Assembly: GCA_003223935.1 (NCBI GenBank)
Contig: QHXQ01000050.1
Span: 1-47,511, forward strand
Length of the DNA: 47,511 nt
Direction of reading: 5' to 3'
Origin: Acidobacteriota bacterium
Lineage (GTDB): Bacteria; Acidobacteriota; Blastocatellia; Pyrinomonadales; Pyrinomonadaceae
In this document: in pieces, positions 25,713 through 32,820 of the stretch
How the letters are laid out: the number at the start of each line of letters is the position of its first letter
Numbering within the stretch: the first letter of the stretch is position 1
Position numbers and translations under genes: made by a program
The notes under the pieces: model-generated
Seen by the model: only the letters and a program-made list of their open reading frames with translations
The model's database searches: none
Told to the model about the DNA's origin: nothing

Positions 25713-25982
25713 TTAATGCTCCTCGCCGCAGAGCGCGCGCTTGAGGCGTGCGCGGGCGGCGGGCGAGAGTCTAAGCGCGGCCGCGTCCTGTCCCGCTTCG
25801 ATCCGTTGAGCGCGTTGGCGGACGACTTGGCGTAGTAATGTGAGTTGCGTTTTGCAGCGCAGGCAGGCGGCGCAGATGAAGAGATGCAGACGCAGCAGCA
25901 AGCGCTCACGCGGCGGCAGCCTGCGCTCCATCGAGAGCGACAGGAGCGCCGCCGCACGCTTGCAAGTTAACGTTAGCACCAA
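25713..25982 (-). CDS. Zinc-finger (zf-HC2) anti-sigma factor candidate, second of a tandem pair
   Basis: 89 residues. The sequence TCKRAAALLSLSMERRL, then RERLLLRLHLFICAACLRC, is the zf-HC2 pattern: Cys, an ER(R/L)L helix, then His-x3-Cys-x2-Cys. This is the zinc-binding anti-sigma domain that holds ECF sigma factors. No membrane segment is present, so it should be cytosolic. It resembles the preceding gene over the finger and also in the C-terminal LSPAARARLKRAL, so the two are paralogs. It lies 94 bases after the first copy. It may have diverged to bind a different sigma factor or sense a different signal. Confidence 0.72.
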   Translation of the reverse strand: MVLTLTCKRAAALLSLSMERRLPPRERLLLRLHLFICAACLRCKTQLTLLRQVVRQRAQRIEAGQDAAALRLSPAARARLKRALCGEEH

Positions 25983-26076
25983 GGAGCACTCACAGCCTTC
26001 AAAAGTGGCAGACGTAGGCCCGCCTGTTCAGTTGGTCGCGCGTTGGAGTTGAATCCTTACAGCTTGGGGCGGGAAA

Positions 26077-26394
26077 TTACGAGTTGCTTCCGAGTGTGCG
26101 CTTGATGCGTGTGCGCGCTTCGAGTGAGAGATGAGGTTCGGCAGCCGTGTCGGTTGCGTCCGTCTGGGCAGCGCGCGCGCGCAGAGTATCGCGGACGATG
26201 TGCAGGTGTTCGAGATACCAGACGCACCAGATGCAAATCCACAGGTGCAGGCGCAGCGAGATGCGCTCGCGCAAGGTCAAACGTCGCTCCAGCGACTCTG
26301 ACATAACGACCGACATCTGCTTGCAGGTCGGCAGCCGCCGCAGCAAGAAGTAGCGCAGCGCGTGTGTAGCTCGACTGATGATTCCCGTTGCCAT
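26077..26394 (-). CDS. Zinc-finger (zf-HC2) anti-sigma factor candidate, adjacent to sigma gene
   Basis: 105 residues from the ATG at 26394, four bases after the sigma-factor stop, so translation is probably coupled. The frame is open to 26466 but that would overlap the sigma gene. Seen: TCKQMSVVMSESLERRL, then RERISLRLHLWICIWCVWYL, the zf-HC2 pattern with Cys, His and a CxxC. This strongly matches the short anti-sigma proteins that follow ECF sigma genes in many proteobacteria. About 25 residues precede the finger. The C-terminus LSLEARTRIKRTL is shared with its downstream paralog. Confidence 0.8.
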   Translation of the reverse strand: MATGIISRATHALRYFLLRRLPTCKQMSVVMSESLERRLTLRERISLRLHLWICIWCVWYLEHLHIVRDTLRARAAQTDATDTAAEPHLSLEARTRIKRTLGSNS

Positions 26395-26398
26395 CTGT

Positions 26399-27016
26399 TC
26401 AGTGTGCGTCGGTCGGGCGCTTGAACCAGTTGAGTTCGAGACAGTGGCGCAGGTGCAGGCGCGCACGGTGCAGCATGACCCAGAGGTTGTTCACCTTGAT
26501 GCTCAAGACCTCACAAATCTCTTCGCTCGTCAAGCCATCAACTTCGCGCATGACGAACGCGCTGGCGATGCGCGGCGGCAACGGCCCGAGACAGTTCTGA
26601 AAGACCAACCAGAACTCGCCCTGTTCGACAAGCGCGACGGGGCTGGCGTGCCAATCGCTCGGCGCTTGTTCTGCGCGCCAGTGGCCGGCCCACTCGCCTT
26701 CGGTGCGGAAAAAGTTTTCATCCACGAACGCTTCATCTTCGCGTTGGGGCACAGAGGCTTCGCGGCTGATGCGACGGAAATGATCTGTGATCTTGTGTTT
26801 GAGTATGCCGACGAGCCACGTGCGCTCAGAGCCGCGCCCGGCGAAGTTGGCGTAAGCTTGGAGCGCCGCGAGCAGCGTCTCTTGCACTGCGTCTTCGGCG
26901 AGCGCTGAGTCGCGCAGGCGAAACAGCGCATAGCGATAGAGATAATCGCCGTGCTCGTCCACCCACGCGCTTGGGTCGGGGGCTTGCGGGTCTTTGGCGC
27001 GTTGCTCTTGACTCAT
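26399..27016 (-). CDS. ECF-type RNA polymerase sigma factor
   Basis: 205 residues. Region 2: DYLYRYALFRLRDSALAEDA, VQETLLAALQAYANF, GRGSERTWLVGILKHKITDH. A linker of about 50 residues, longer than in most ECF factors, carries acidic and Trp-rich stretches. Region 4: NCLGPLPPRIASAFVMREVD, LTSEEICEVLSIKVNNLWVM, LHRARLHLRHCLELNWF. The C-terminal LELNWF ending and the directly following zf-HC2 gene match a known class of sigma/anti-sigma pairs linked to oxidative or envelope stress. Binding of the neighbouring finger proteins is inferred from gene order. Confidence 0.92.
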   Translation of the reverse strand: MSQEQRAKDPQAPDPSAWVDEHGDYLYRYALFRLRDSALAEDAVQETLLAALQAYANFAGRGSERTWLVGILKHKITDHFRRISREASVPQREDEAFVDENFFRTEGEWAGHWRAEQAPSDWHASPVALVEQGEFWLVFQNCLGPLPPRIASAFVMREVDGLTSEEICEVLSIKVNNLWVMLHRARLHLRHCLELNWFKRPTDAH

Positions 27017-27178
27017 CGAAACCGGCGCGGCCGGGTTATGCCTGTACCGGCCCAGGGGGAATGCGATCCAAGTTTGCCTGCTTTAGCTGCGAGTAATAGC
27101 GCACGCGCCCAGTGCGCTCGTGCTAACATCGCCCGCGCCTGAAGTAACAAACTCAGGGCGCGAGTCTAACATAAAAAA

Positions 27179-27302
27179 AGCGATTAGCTGTTAGCGATTA
27201 GCTGTCAGCTTTCCTTTCGGTTTTTAGGTTGCGTGGTTCTCGGCTAATCAAGCAACTGACTCAAGCGAGAGCTAACAAGCTAATCGCTAATCGCTAATCG
27301 CT
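27179..27302. repeat. Inverted tandem AGCGATTA-type repeat
   Basis: Left arm 27179-27210 contains AGCGATTAGCTGTTAGCGAT and runs to TAGCTGTCAGCT. Right arm 27270-27302 contains AGCTAACAAGCTAATCGCTA followed by further TCGCTAA units. The arms are near reverse complements of each other, built from a 7-8 base word used two to four times. The repeat fills most of the divergent gap between the sigma gene and the 60-residue zinc-ribbon gene, ending five bases before the latter's start. No Cas genes and no spacers of regular length are present. Confidence 0.75.
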
Positions 27303-27307
27303 CTCTT

Positions 27308-27490
27308 ATGAAACTTGAAGCTTGTCGTGATTGCGGCGCGCTGTTGCCGGCGGACGCGAGGGGCTGTCCGCGCTGCGCGCGGAATCTGGCCGCCGAGCGC
27401 AGGCTGGCGCAGTTGTTCTGGCTCGTCGCCGTACCCGTGTTGGTCTTGCTTTCGTGTCTCATCGGTTATCTCATCTTCGGCCGGCGCTGA
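27308..27490 (+). CDS. Small zinc-ribbon, single-pass membrane protein
   Basis: 60 residues. MKLEACRDCGALLPADARGC followed by PRCARNL gives two CxxC pairs of a zinc ribbon, then a short basic linker and one hydrophobic helix (LFWLVAVPVLVLLSCLIGYLIF) ending in GRR. The ribbon should face the cytoplasm. Small proteins of this build are common in Acidobacteria but have no assigned function. There is no strong ribosome site because the preceding bases are part of the AGCGATTA repeat. It is followed after about 200 bases by a histidine-kinase gene on the same strand. Confidence 0.72.
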   Translation: MKLEACRDCGALLPADARGCPRCARNLAAERRLAQLFWLVAVPVLVLLSCLIGYLIFGRR

Positions 27491-27688
27491 AAGGCCCGCA
27501 TCCGCACGATGGCGCGCATCCAGTCGCCGCGAAAAAAAAAGTTACGCCACCGGGACAAGAAAGATGTAGAATGACTCCCGCTTTCGCTGTAGAAAGTAAC
27601 GTGCAGAATGAAATCGCGGGAAAGCGTGCCGCCCTCCTCCGGCGCGACTTTCCCTTTCTTCTTTTGCTGCCCCACTCAGGCAACACCT

Positions 27689-29695
27689 ATGCCCACCGGC
27701 AAAGTTCAAGATTTGCGCATGGACGTTGAGCGCAGACGCATCGAAGAAGCGTTGCGCGCAAGCGAGCGTCGCGCCCGCGATCTGTTCGAGAGCATCCCCA
27801 TCGGCATCTACCGCACGACACCCGATGGGCGCGTCCTCTTGGCCAATCCCGCGCTGCTACGCATGCTCGGCTTCGACTCTTTTGCCGAATACGCGGCCCG
27901 CAACTTAGAGCAGGAGTTCCTCGCCTCTTATCCGCGCAAGCTATTTAAGGAGCGGCTGGAGCGCGACGGCGTGATTCGCGGCCTCGAAGCCATCTGGCAG
28001 CGCCGCGACGGCACGACCGTGTTCGTGCGCGAGAACGCGCGCGCAGTGCGCGACCACACGGGGCACATGCTCTACTACGAAGGCACGGTCGAAGACATCA
28101 CCGAGCGCAAGCAAGCGGAGGAAAAACTCGCAGCCAGCGAGAAACAATTGGCTGAGGCACAGAAGATCGCGCACTTGGGCAGTTGGGAGTGGGACGTTGC
28201 GGCCGACCGCGTCACTTGGTCGGACGAGTTGTTCCGCATCTTCGGCCTGCGCCCGCAAGAGTTCGGCACGACCTACGAAGCGTTTCTAAATTGCATCCAT
28301 CCGGATGACCGCGAGCAAGTATGTAAAATGATCGGGCAAGCGTTCAGCGATCATCAGCCATTTAACTTCTATCACCGCTCCATGCGGCCCGACGGCACGG
28401 TGCGCATCGTGCACGGGCGCGGCGAGGCCGTCATGGACGACGCGGGGCGTCTCGCGCGGATGATCGGCACGGCGCAGGACATCACCGAACACAAGCAGGC
28501 GGAAGAGGCGTTGCTGCGCAGTCAGACGCGCCTGCGCCTGCTCAACAGCATCTCGACGGCGATTCGCGCCGACATGTCTGTAGCGCAGATCATTGCGTGC
28601 GCCGTGACACAGACGCAGCAGTATTTCCCTAGCTTCCGCGTGGCTTACTCGACGATTGACGAGCGCAACCGTTTGACCGTGAACCACGCCATTGAACCCG
28701 CAGGCCTGCCGCCGCTCACAGGGCTGACAATTGATCTGACGAGCGCGCCCGATTATTTGGCCGCGTTGCGGCGCAACGCGGCGGTCGTCGTCGCAGACGT
28801 AAACCAAGACGCGCGGCTCGCGCCGCTCCAAGAGAAGCTTCGCGTAAACAGCACAGCGGCCATGCTCAACGTGCCCGTGCGCCATTCGGACAAACTCATC
28901 GGTCTCTTCTGCTGCGATGCTCCCACCGCGCACAGTTGGACGGAGCACGAGCGCGAGACCGTTAAAGAGGTCGCGGCCTATCTGTCGGTCGTCATTCGTG
29001 AGGCGCACGCCGAACAAGAACGACAACGTTCTGAACTTGAGCGGGCCGAATTGCTGCGCCGGCTCGTCACGGTGCAAGAGAAGGAGCGCCGCCGCATCGC
29101 GCTCGAACTCCACGATCAATTAGGTCAAGACATAACGGCGCTCATGTTGGGCTTGAAGGCGCTGCAAGACTTTGGCGCGTTGCCGGCCGATGATGAGCGT
29201 CTGCTTCAGTTGATGCGCCTGACCGATCAGTTGGGCTGCGAAGCGCATCGCATCGCTTGGGAGTTGCGCCCAAGCGCGCTCGACGATCTAGGGCTGCACG
29301 TGACCCTTAGAAACTATCTTGAAGAAGGGGCGAAGCGGTTCGACTTCACGGTTGATTTTCACAGCAACGGGCTGGCGGATCGGCGCTTGCCGCCGCCGGT
29401 CGAGACCGCCGTCTATCGCATCGTCCAAGAGGCGCTCACTAACGTCTCGAAGCACGCGCAGGCGCAGCACGTGAGCGTGCTGCTCGAATACCGGCAGGGC
29501 CGGCTGCTCGTGATCGTCGAAGACGACGGGCGCGGGTTCGACACCGACGAGGTCTTGCGCGCCGCCAACACGGAACGGCGCATGGGTCTCATCGGCATGC
29601 ACGAGCGCGTGCGGCTTGTCGGCGGCGAACTTGAGATCGAATCTGCGCCGGGCGCGGGCACAACCGTGTACGTGCGCGTGCCCATCTCACGGTAA
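27689..29695 (+). CDS. PAS-PAS-GAF sensor histidine kinase, NarL-type (HisKA_3)
   Basis: 668 residues if started at the ATG at 27689; starts at 27608 or 27719 are possible and none has a convincing ribosome site. Order of domains: a short helix, PAS 1 (about 22-145, ERRARDLFESIPIGIYRTTP), and PAS 2 (about 155-270, SWEWDVAADRVTWSDELFRI). Then come a GAF domain (about 285-440), HisKA_3 with the phospho-acceptor His475 in ERRRIALELHDQLGQDI, and HATPase (about 570-668, EALTNVSKHAQAQ and VEDDGRGFDTDE). No membrane segment is seen, so it is probably a cytosolic sensor. The LuxR-type regulator gene follows after six bases. Confidence 0.9.
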   Translation: MPTGKVQDLRMDVERRRIEEALRASERRARDLFESIPIGIYRTTPDGRVLLANPALLRMLGFDSFAEYAARNLEQEFLASYPRKLFKERLERDGVIRGLEAIWQRRDGTTVFVRENARAVRDHTGHMLYYEGTVEDITERKQAEEKLAASEKQLAEAQKIAHLGSWEWDVAADRVTWSDELFRIFGLRPQEFGTTYEAFLNCIHPDDREQVCKMIGQAFSDHQPFNFYHRSMRPDGTVRIVHGRGEAVMDDAGRLARMIGTAQDITEHKQAEEALLRSQTRLRLLNSISTAIRADMSVAQIIACAVTQTQQYFPSFRVAYSTIDERNRLTVNHAIEPAGLPPLTGLTIDLTSAPDYLAALRRNAAVVVADVNQDARLAPLQEKLRVNSTAAMLNVPVRHSDKLIGLFCCDAPTAHSWTEHERETVKEVAAYLSVVIREAHAEQERQRSELERAELLRRLVTVQEKERRRIALELHDQLGQDITALMLGLKALQDFGALPADDERLLQLMRLTDQLGCEAHRIAWELRPSALDDLGLHVTLRNYLEEGAKRFDFTVDFHSNGLADRRLPPPVETAVYRIVQEALTNVSKHAQAQHVSVLLEYRQGRLLVIVEDDGRGFDTDEVLRAANTERRMGLIGMHERVRLVGGELEIESAPGAGTTVYVRVPISR

Positions 29696-29701
29696 AAACT
29701 T

Positions 29702-30358
29702 ATGGCGAAGCTGCGCATATTATTGGCTGACGATCACACGGTCGTGCGCGAAGGGTTGAAGGCACTCATCAACGCGCAACCCGACATGAGTGTGGTGGGC
29801 GAAGCCGATACGGGCCAAGGCGCTTGGCAACTGGCGCAATCGGAAGCGGCGGACGTGATCGTGATGGACCTGTCTCTGCCCGACCTGAGCGGGGCGCGCG
29901 TGACGGCGCGCATCAAGCAGGCCCGCCCGCAGTTGAAGGTGCTCGTGCTCACGGCTTATGAAGATAAGAGTTACATGCGCCAGTTGTTCGAGGCGGGCGC
30001 GGCCGGTTATCTGCTCAAACGTGCGGCGGCGCAGGAGGTGATCGGCGCGATTCGTACCGTCGCTGCGGGCGGCCTCTACATTGATCCCACGCTCGCCAGC
30101 AAGGTCGTAGATAGCTTCGTGCGTCAGCCTGCGTCGGGCGGCAAGCCGCAACGTGGCGGCGAATTGAGCGAGCGCGAGCAAGAGGTCTTGCGCCTGATCG
30201 CTTGGGGCTACAGCAACAAAGAGATCGCCGCGCGGCTCAACATCAGCGTCAAGACCGTGGAGACCTACAAGACACGCTTGATGGAAAAACTCGATCTGCG
30301 CAGCCGCGCAGACATAGTGCGCTACGCCGTCAGGCAAGGTTGGTTGCAGGAAAATTAA
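29702..30358 (+). CDS. NarL/FixJ-family response regulator
   Basis: 218 residues. Receiver domain: LLADDHTVVREGLKALI (acidic pocket), phospho-acceptor Asp56 in VIVMDLSLPDLSG, VLVLTAYEDKSYM, and the conserved Lys in GYLLKRAAAQE. The C-terminal LuxR-type helix-turn-helix is LSEREQEVLRLIAWGYSNKE followed by ARLNISVKTVETYKTRLMEK. It follows the kinase gene by six bases, so the two form a two-component pair. It should bind DNA as a phosphorylated dimer; target genes are unknown. The next gene starts 17 bases later, so it is probably in the same transcript. Confidence 0.94.
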   Translation: MAKLRILLADDHTVVREGLKALINAQPDMSVVGEADTGQGAWQLAQSEAADVIVMDLSLPDLSGARVTARIKQARPQLKVLVLTAYEDKSYMRQLFEAGAAGYLLKRAAAQEVIGAIRTVAAGGLYIDPTLASKVVDSFVRQPASGGKPQRGGELSEREQEVLRLIAWGYSNKEIAARLNISVKTVETYKTRLMEKLDLRSRADIVRYAVRQGWLQEN

Positions 30359-30375
30359 CCAAGGAGCACGCTGAT

Positions 30376-31779
30376 ATGGCCTTCACTCCCTCTGATCTGT
30401 GGCGTTGGCAAGGACGGGTCGGGCGCGCGAAGTACGTGGCGCTCGGCGTGACGCTCTTTGCCATTAAGCATACGATTGATCGCATCGTCGCTTCGGCGGT
30501 CTTTCATCGCCCTTGGTCGCTCTTCAACTATTGGGCCTTTGGCGATACGCCAGCGATTGACGAGACGCCGCTCAGTCGGCTGAAATTCTACGGGACGCTC
30601 GTCGCCATCGCGTTGCCGTTTATTTGGACAGGCGTCGTGCTCACGCTCCGGCGGCTGCGCGACGCAGGGCTGCCGTCTTGGCTCGTCGTGCTGTTCTTCA
30701 TCCCCGTCATCAACCTGCTCTTCTTTCTGTTGCTCAGCGTGATCCCTTCAAGTGAGAGTGGCGCGCGCACCGGCGCGTCTAGGTACGGACAGGTGGGCAC
30801 TTTCTTCGAGCGCTTGATCCCGCGCAGCGCGTTCGGCAGTGCCGTGATGGGCATAGTGATCACGGCTGCGCCGGTCATCGGGTTGACACTTTTGAGCGTG
30901 CAGAAGTTGGGCAATTACGGTTGGGGCTTGTTCGTCGGGCTGCCGTTCGGCTTGGGTCTTAGTTCCGTGTTGGTTTACGGCTATCACGCGCCGCGCTCGT
31001 TAGGTAAGTGTCTATTGGTCGCGTTGTTGTCAGTCGCACTCGTGAGCGCGATCTTGATCGGCGTGGCGATTGAAGGCGTGATCTGCGTCGCGATGGCCGC
31101 GCCGCTCGGCGCAATCGTGGCGCTCATCGGCGGACTGGTCGGCTACGCGATTCAACATCACTGGTCGCTGCAAGCGCGCGAGCAATACACGATGCACGCC
31201 TGCATGCTCCTGCTGCTCGCGCTGCCCGCAGTGATGTTGTTGGAACACAACGCGCACCTTGCGCCGCGCGTGCGCTCGGTTGATACGAGCATTGAGATCA
31301 GCGCGCCACCCGCACAGGTCTGGTCGCACCTCGTCGCCTTCAACGAACTGCCGCCGCCGCAAGAAAAAATCTTTCACACCGGCATCGCTTACCCCTTGCG
31401 CGCGGAGATTGACGGGCGCGGCGTCGGCGCGGTGCGCCATTGCGTGTTCACGACGGGCGCATTCGTCGAACCGATTGAAGTTTGGGACGAGCCGCACCTG
31501 CTCGGCTTCGGCGTCACCGCGCAGCCGCCCGTGATGGACGAGCTATCGCCCTATCCGCATCTGCATCCGCCGCACTTAGATGGCTACCTGCAATCGCGGC
31601 ATGGTCAATTCCTGCTCACGCCTTTGCCCAACGGGCACACGCTCGTGACCGGCACAACTTGGTATCAGAACAGCTTCTGGCCCGGCGCGTACTGGAACGT
31701 CTGGTCTGACTACATCATCCACCGCATACACCAGCGCGTGCTCGAACACATCAAACACGAAGCGGAAGCGGCCAAGTAG
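30376..31779 (+). CDS. DUF805-like membrane domain fused to SRPBCC-type domain
   Basis: 467 residues from the ATG at 30376, with AAGGAG nine bases upstream. An N-terminal RWQGRVGRAKYVALG segment, then helices with TLRRLRDAGLPSWLVVLFFI, are DUF805-like. More helices follow up to about residue 300. The C-terminal about 170 residues look like a polyketide-cyclase/SRPBCC domain: VDTSIEISAPPAQVWSHLVA, a HCVFTTGAFVEPIEVWDEP strand pair, LLTPLPNGHTLVTGTTWYQN, and a long final helix. It could bind a hydrophobic ligand at the membrane. Its position after a two-component pair suggests shared regulation. The combination is uncommon. Confidence 0.8.
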   Translation: MAFTPSDLWRWQGRVGRAKYVALGVTLFAIKHTIDRIVASAVFHRPWSLFNYWAFGDTPAIDETPLSRLKFYGTLVAIALPFIWTGVVLTLRRLRDAGLPSWLVVLFFIPVINLLFFLLLSVIPSSESGARTGASRYGQVGTFFERLIPRSAFGSAVMGIVITAAPVIGLTLLSVQKLGNYGWGLFVGLPFGLGLSSVLVYGYHAPRSLGKCLLVALLSVALVSAILIGVAIEGVICVAMAAPLGAIVALIGGLVGYAIQHHWSLQAREQYTMHACMLLLLALPAVMLLEHNAHLAPRVRSVDTSIEISAPPAQVWSHLVAFNELPPPQEKIFHTGIAYPLRAEIDGRGVGAVRHCVFTTGAFVEPIEVWDEPHLLGFGVTAQPPVMDELSPYPHLHPPHLDGYLQSRHGQFLLTPLPNGHTLVTGTTWYQNSFWPGAYWNVWSDYIIHRIHQRVLEHIKHEAEAAK

Positions 31780-31813
31780 TTGCCGCTAGTCTGCTCCAAC
31801 CTCTTCGGTCAGA

Positions 31814-31845
31814 GCGACACACGTTGATCAATCAACGTGTGTCGC
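31814..31845. terminator. 15-bp perfect palindrome after the DUF805-SRPBCC gene
   Basis: GCGACACACGTTGAT (31814-31828) and its exact reverse complement (31831-31845) are separated by CA. It starts 34 bases after the stop. A very stable hairpin would form in RNA, but no U-run follows. It may be a terminator, an mRNA end protector, or a symmetric protein-binding site upstream of the next gene. Confidence 0.5.
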
Positions 31846-32028
31846 ATCTGGCATCGCAGTTGCAAATTATCTAGGCACAATTCAAGCAGGCGTGAAAGTC
31901 CGCGAGACGCGGGCCAGCGACCCGTGCAGAGTCGTACAGTCAAGCGTACGGTTGGGCTACAGCGACGTGTGCCGTGCGGCGGTTTCGCTTGCGGCAACTT
32001 AAGACCCATTGAAGGAGGAAGGCAGACG

Positions 32029-32403
32029 ATGGAGCAGAACGAGACAAATAGCAAACGAGACGAGATGAACATGAGCGCCGGTCGCGGCGCGGTGTGCAGC
32101 ACGGGCGGCTTGGGGATGCTGCTCGGCGGCATCGGCTTGGGCGCGGCGTTGATGTACCTGTTCGATCCTGAGCGCGGGCGCGGCCGGCGTGCGCGTCTAA
32201 GCGATCAAATGGCGAGCAAAGCTTATCGGTTAAGCGACAGAGCCGAAGCCAAAGCGCGCGACCTGCGCAACCGCGCGCAAGGCATGATGCACGAAGCCGG
32301 CACTTGGTTCCGTGATCGCAGACAGCAGAACGAGGCAGGGAACGGGCGCGCGAATCAACAGACGCTCGGCGCCCAACAACCCACACCGGCGCAGGGCATG
32401 TGA
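32029..32403 (+). CDS. Small glycine-zipper membrane protein, YtxH-like
   Basis: 124 residues from the ATG at 32029, with the strong site GAAGGAGGAAGG ending seven bases upstream. The N-terminal 20 residues are polar; one Gly-rich hydrophobic helix follows (GGLGMLLGGIGLGAALMYLF) and ends in DPERGRGRRARLSDQ. Then comes a long charged, probably coiled-coil region and a Gln/Asn-rich tail. The DPxxGRRRRA motif right after the helix is common to small bacterial membrane proteins with YtxH or glycine-zipper character. Function unknown; a stress or envelope role is a guess. The next small gene lies 28 bases downstream. Confidence 0.68.
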   Translation: MEQNETNSKRDEMNMSAGRGAVCSTGGLGMLLGGIGLGAALMYLFDPERGRGRRARLSDQMASKAYRLSDRAEAKARDLRNRAQGMMHEAGTWFRDRRQQNEAGNGRANQQTLGAQQPTPAQGM

Positions 32404-32431
32404 GGTTTGACGAACGGAAGGGGGACGAGCG

Positions 32432-32683
32432 ATGGCAGAGCAAAAGTTCAAGACGAGTCCGTCGCGCAGCGTCGGCGCGAACTCGGCTGAAGCGATGAGG
32501 CCGCCAACATCAACTGCGCACCGTGCAGCCGACATCAAACGGCAACGCGGTGGCGAGCAGACCGACCAACTGAGCGGCGAGACGCAGAAAGGCGCGCACA
32601 ATCAAGAGATGAAGGGGCGCAACCCGCAAGGCAACAAGCCCAACCAGAACCAGAGCGCGCGGCAGAAAGGGAAGACCTTCTGA
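32432..32683 (+). CDS. Small hydrophilic, disordered protein
   Basis: 83 residues, almost no hydrophobic residues, rich in Lys, Gln, Asn, Gly and Ser (HRAADIKRQRGGEQ, MKGRNPQGNKPNQNQS), with no Cys. A purine-rich ribosome site (GGAAGGGGGA) lies seven bases upstream of the start. It resembles KGG-type or hydrophilin-like small stress proteins in composition but has no repeat that proves it. It lies 28 bases after the glycine-zipper gene on the same strand and is followed by a large palindrome before the convergent citrate synthase gene. Confidence 0.6.
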   Translation: MAEQKFKTSPSRSVGANSAEAMRPPTSTAHRAADIKRQRGGEQTDQLSGETQKGAHNQEMKGRNPQGNKPNQNQSARQKGKTF

Positions 32684-32710
32684 GCCAGCCGCCCAAAGGC
32701 AAAAAACATA

Positions 32711-32787
32711 AACCACGAAGTCACACGAGGCGGACACGAAACAAAATGGATGCTTGTTTCGTGTCCGCCTCGTGTGACTTCGTGGTT
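32711..32787. terminator. 34-bp perfect inverted repeat between convergent genes (ACCACGAAG family)
   Basis: The arm 32711-32744 (starting AACCACGAAGTCACACGAGG) is exactly reverse-complemented at 32754-32787, with a nine-base loop. It sits between the 3' ends of the small hydrophilic gene and of gltA, so it could stop transcription from both sides. The same words occur at 13841-13869 and 45099-45163, and the right end GGTTAATTCT is shared with the latter. Confidence 0.7.
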
Positions 32788-32820
32788 AATTCTGCTGCGG
32801 CCGTCTCGCGCCAATCTTCA

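Noticed and set aside
27179..27302. Possible CRISPR-like repeats
   Set aside because: Units are 7-8 bases, arms are inverted, and no constant-length spacers or cas genes are present.
28286..29119. 277-codon open frame on the minus strand
   Set aside because: Antisense to the GAF/kinase region of the histidine kinase; no motif.
31865..32005. Group II intron or known riboswitch remnant
   Set aside because: GTGAAAGTCC looked intron-like at first, but no domain V hairpin, reverse transcriptase or known riboswitch core could be found.
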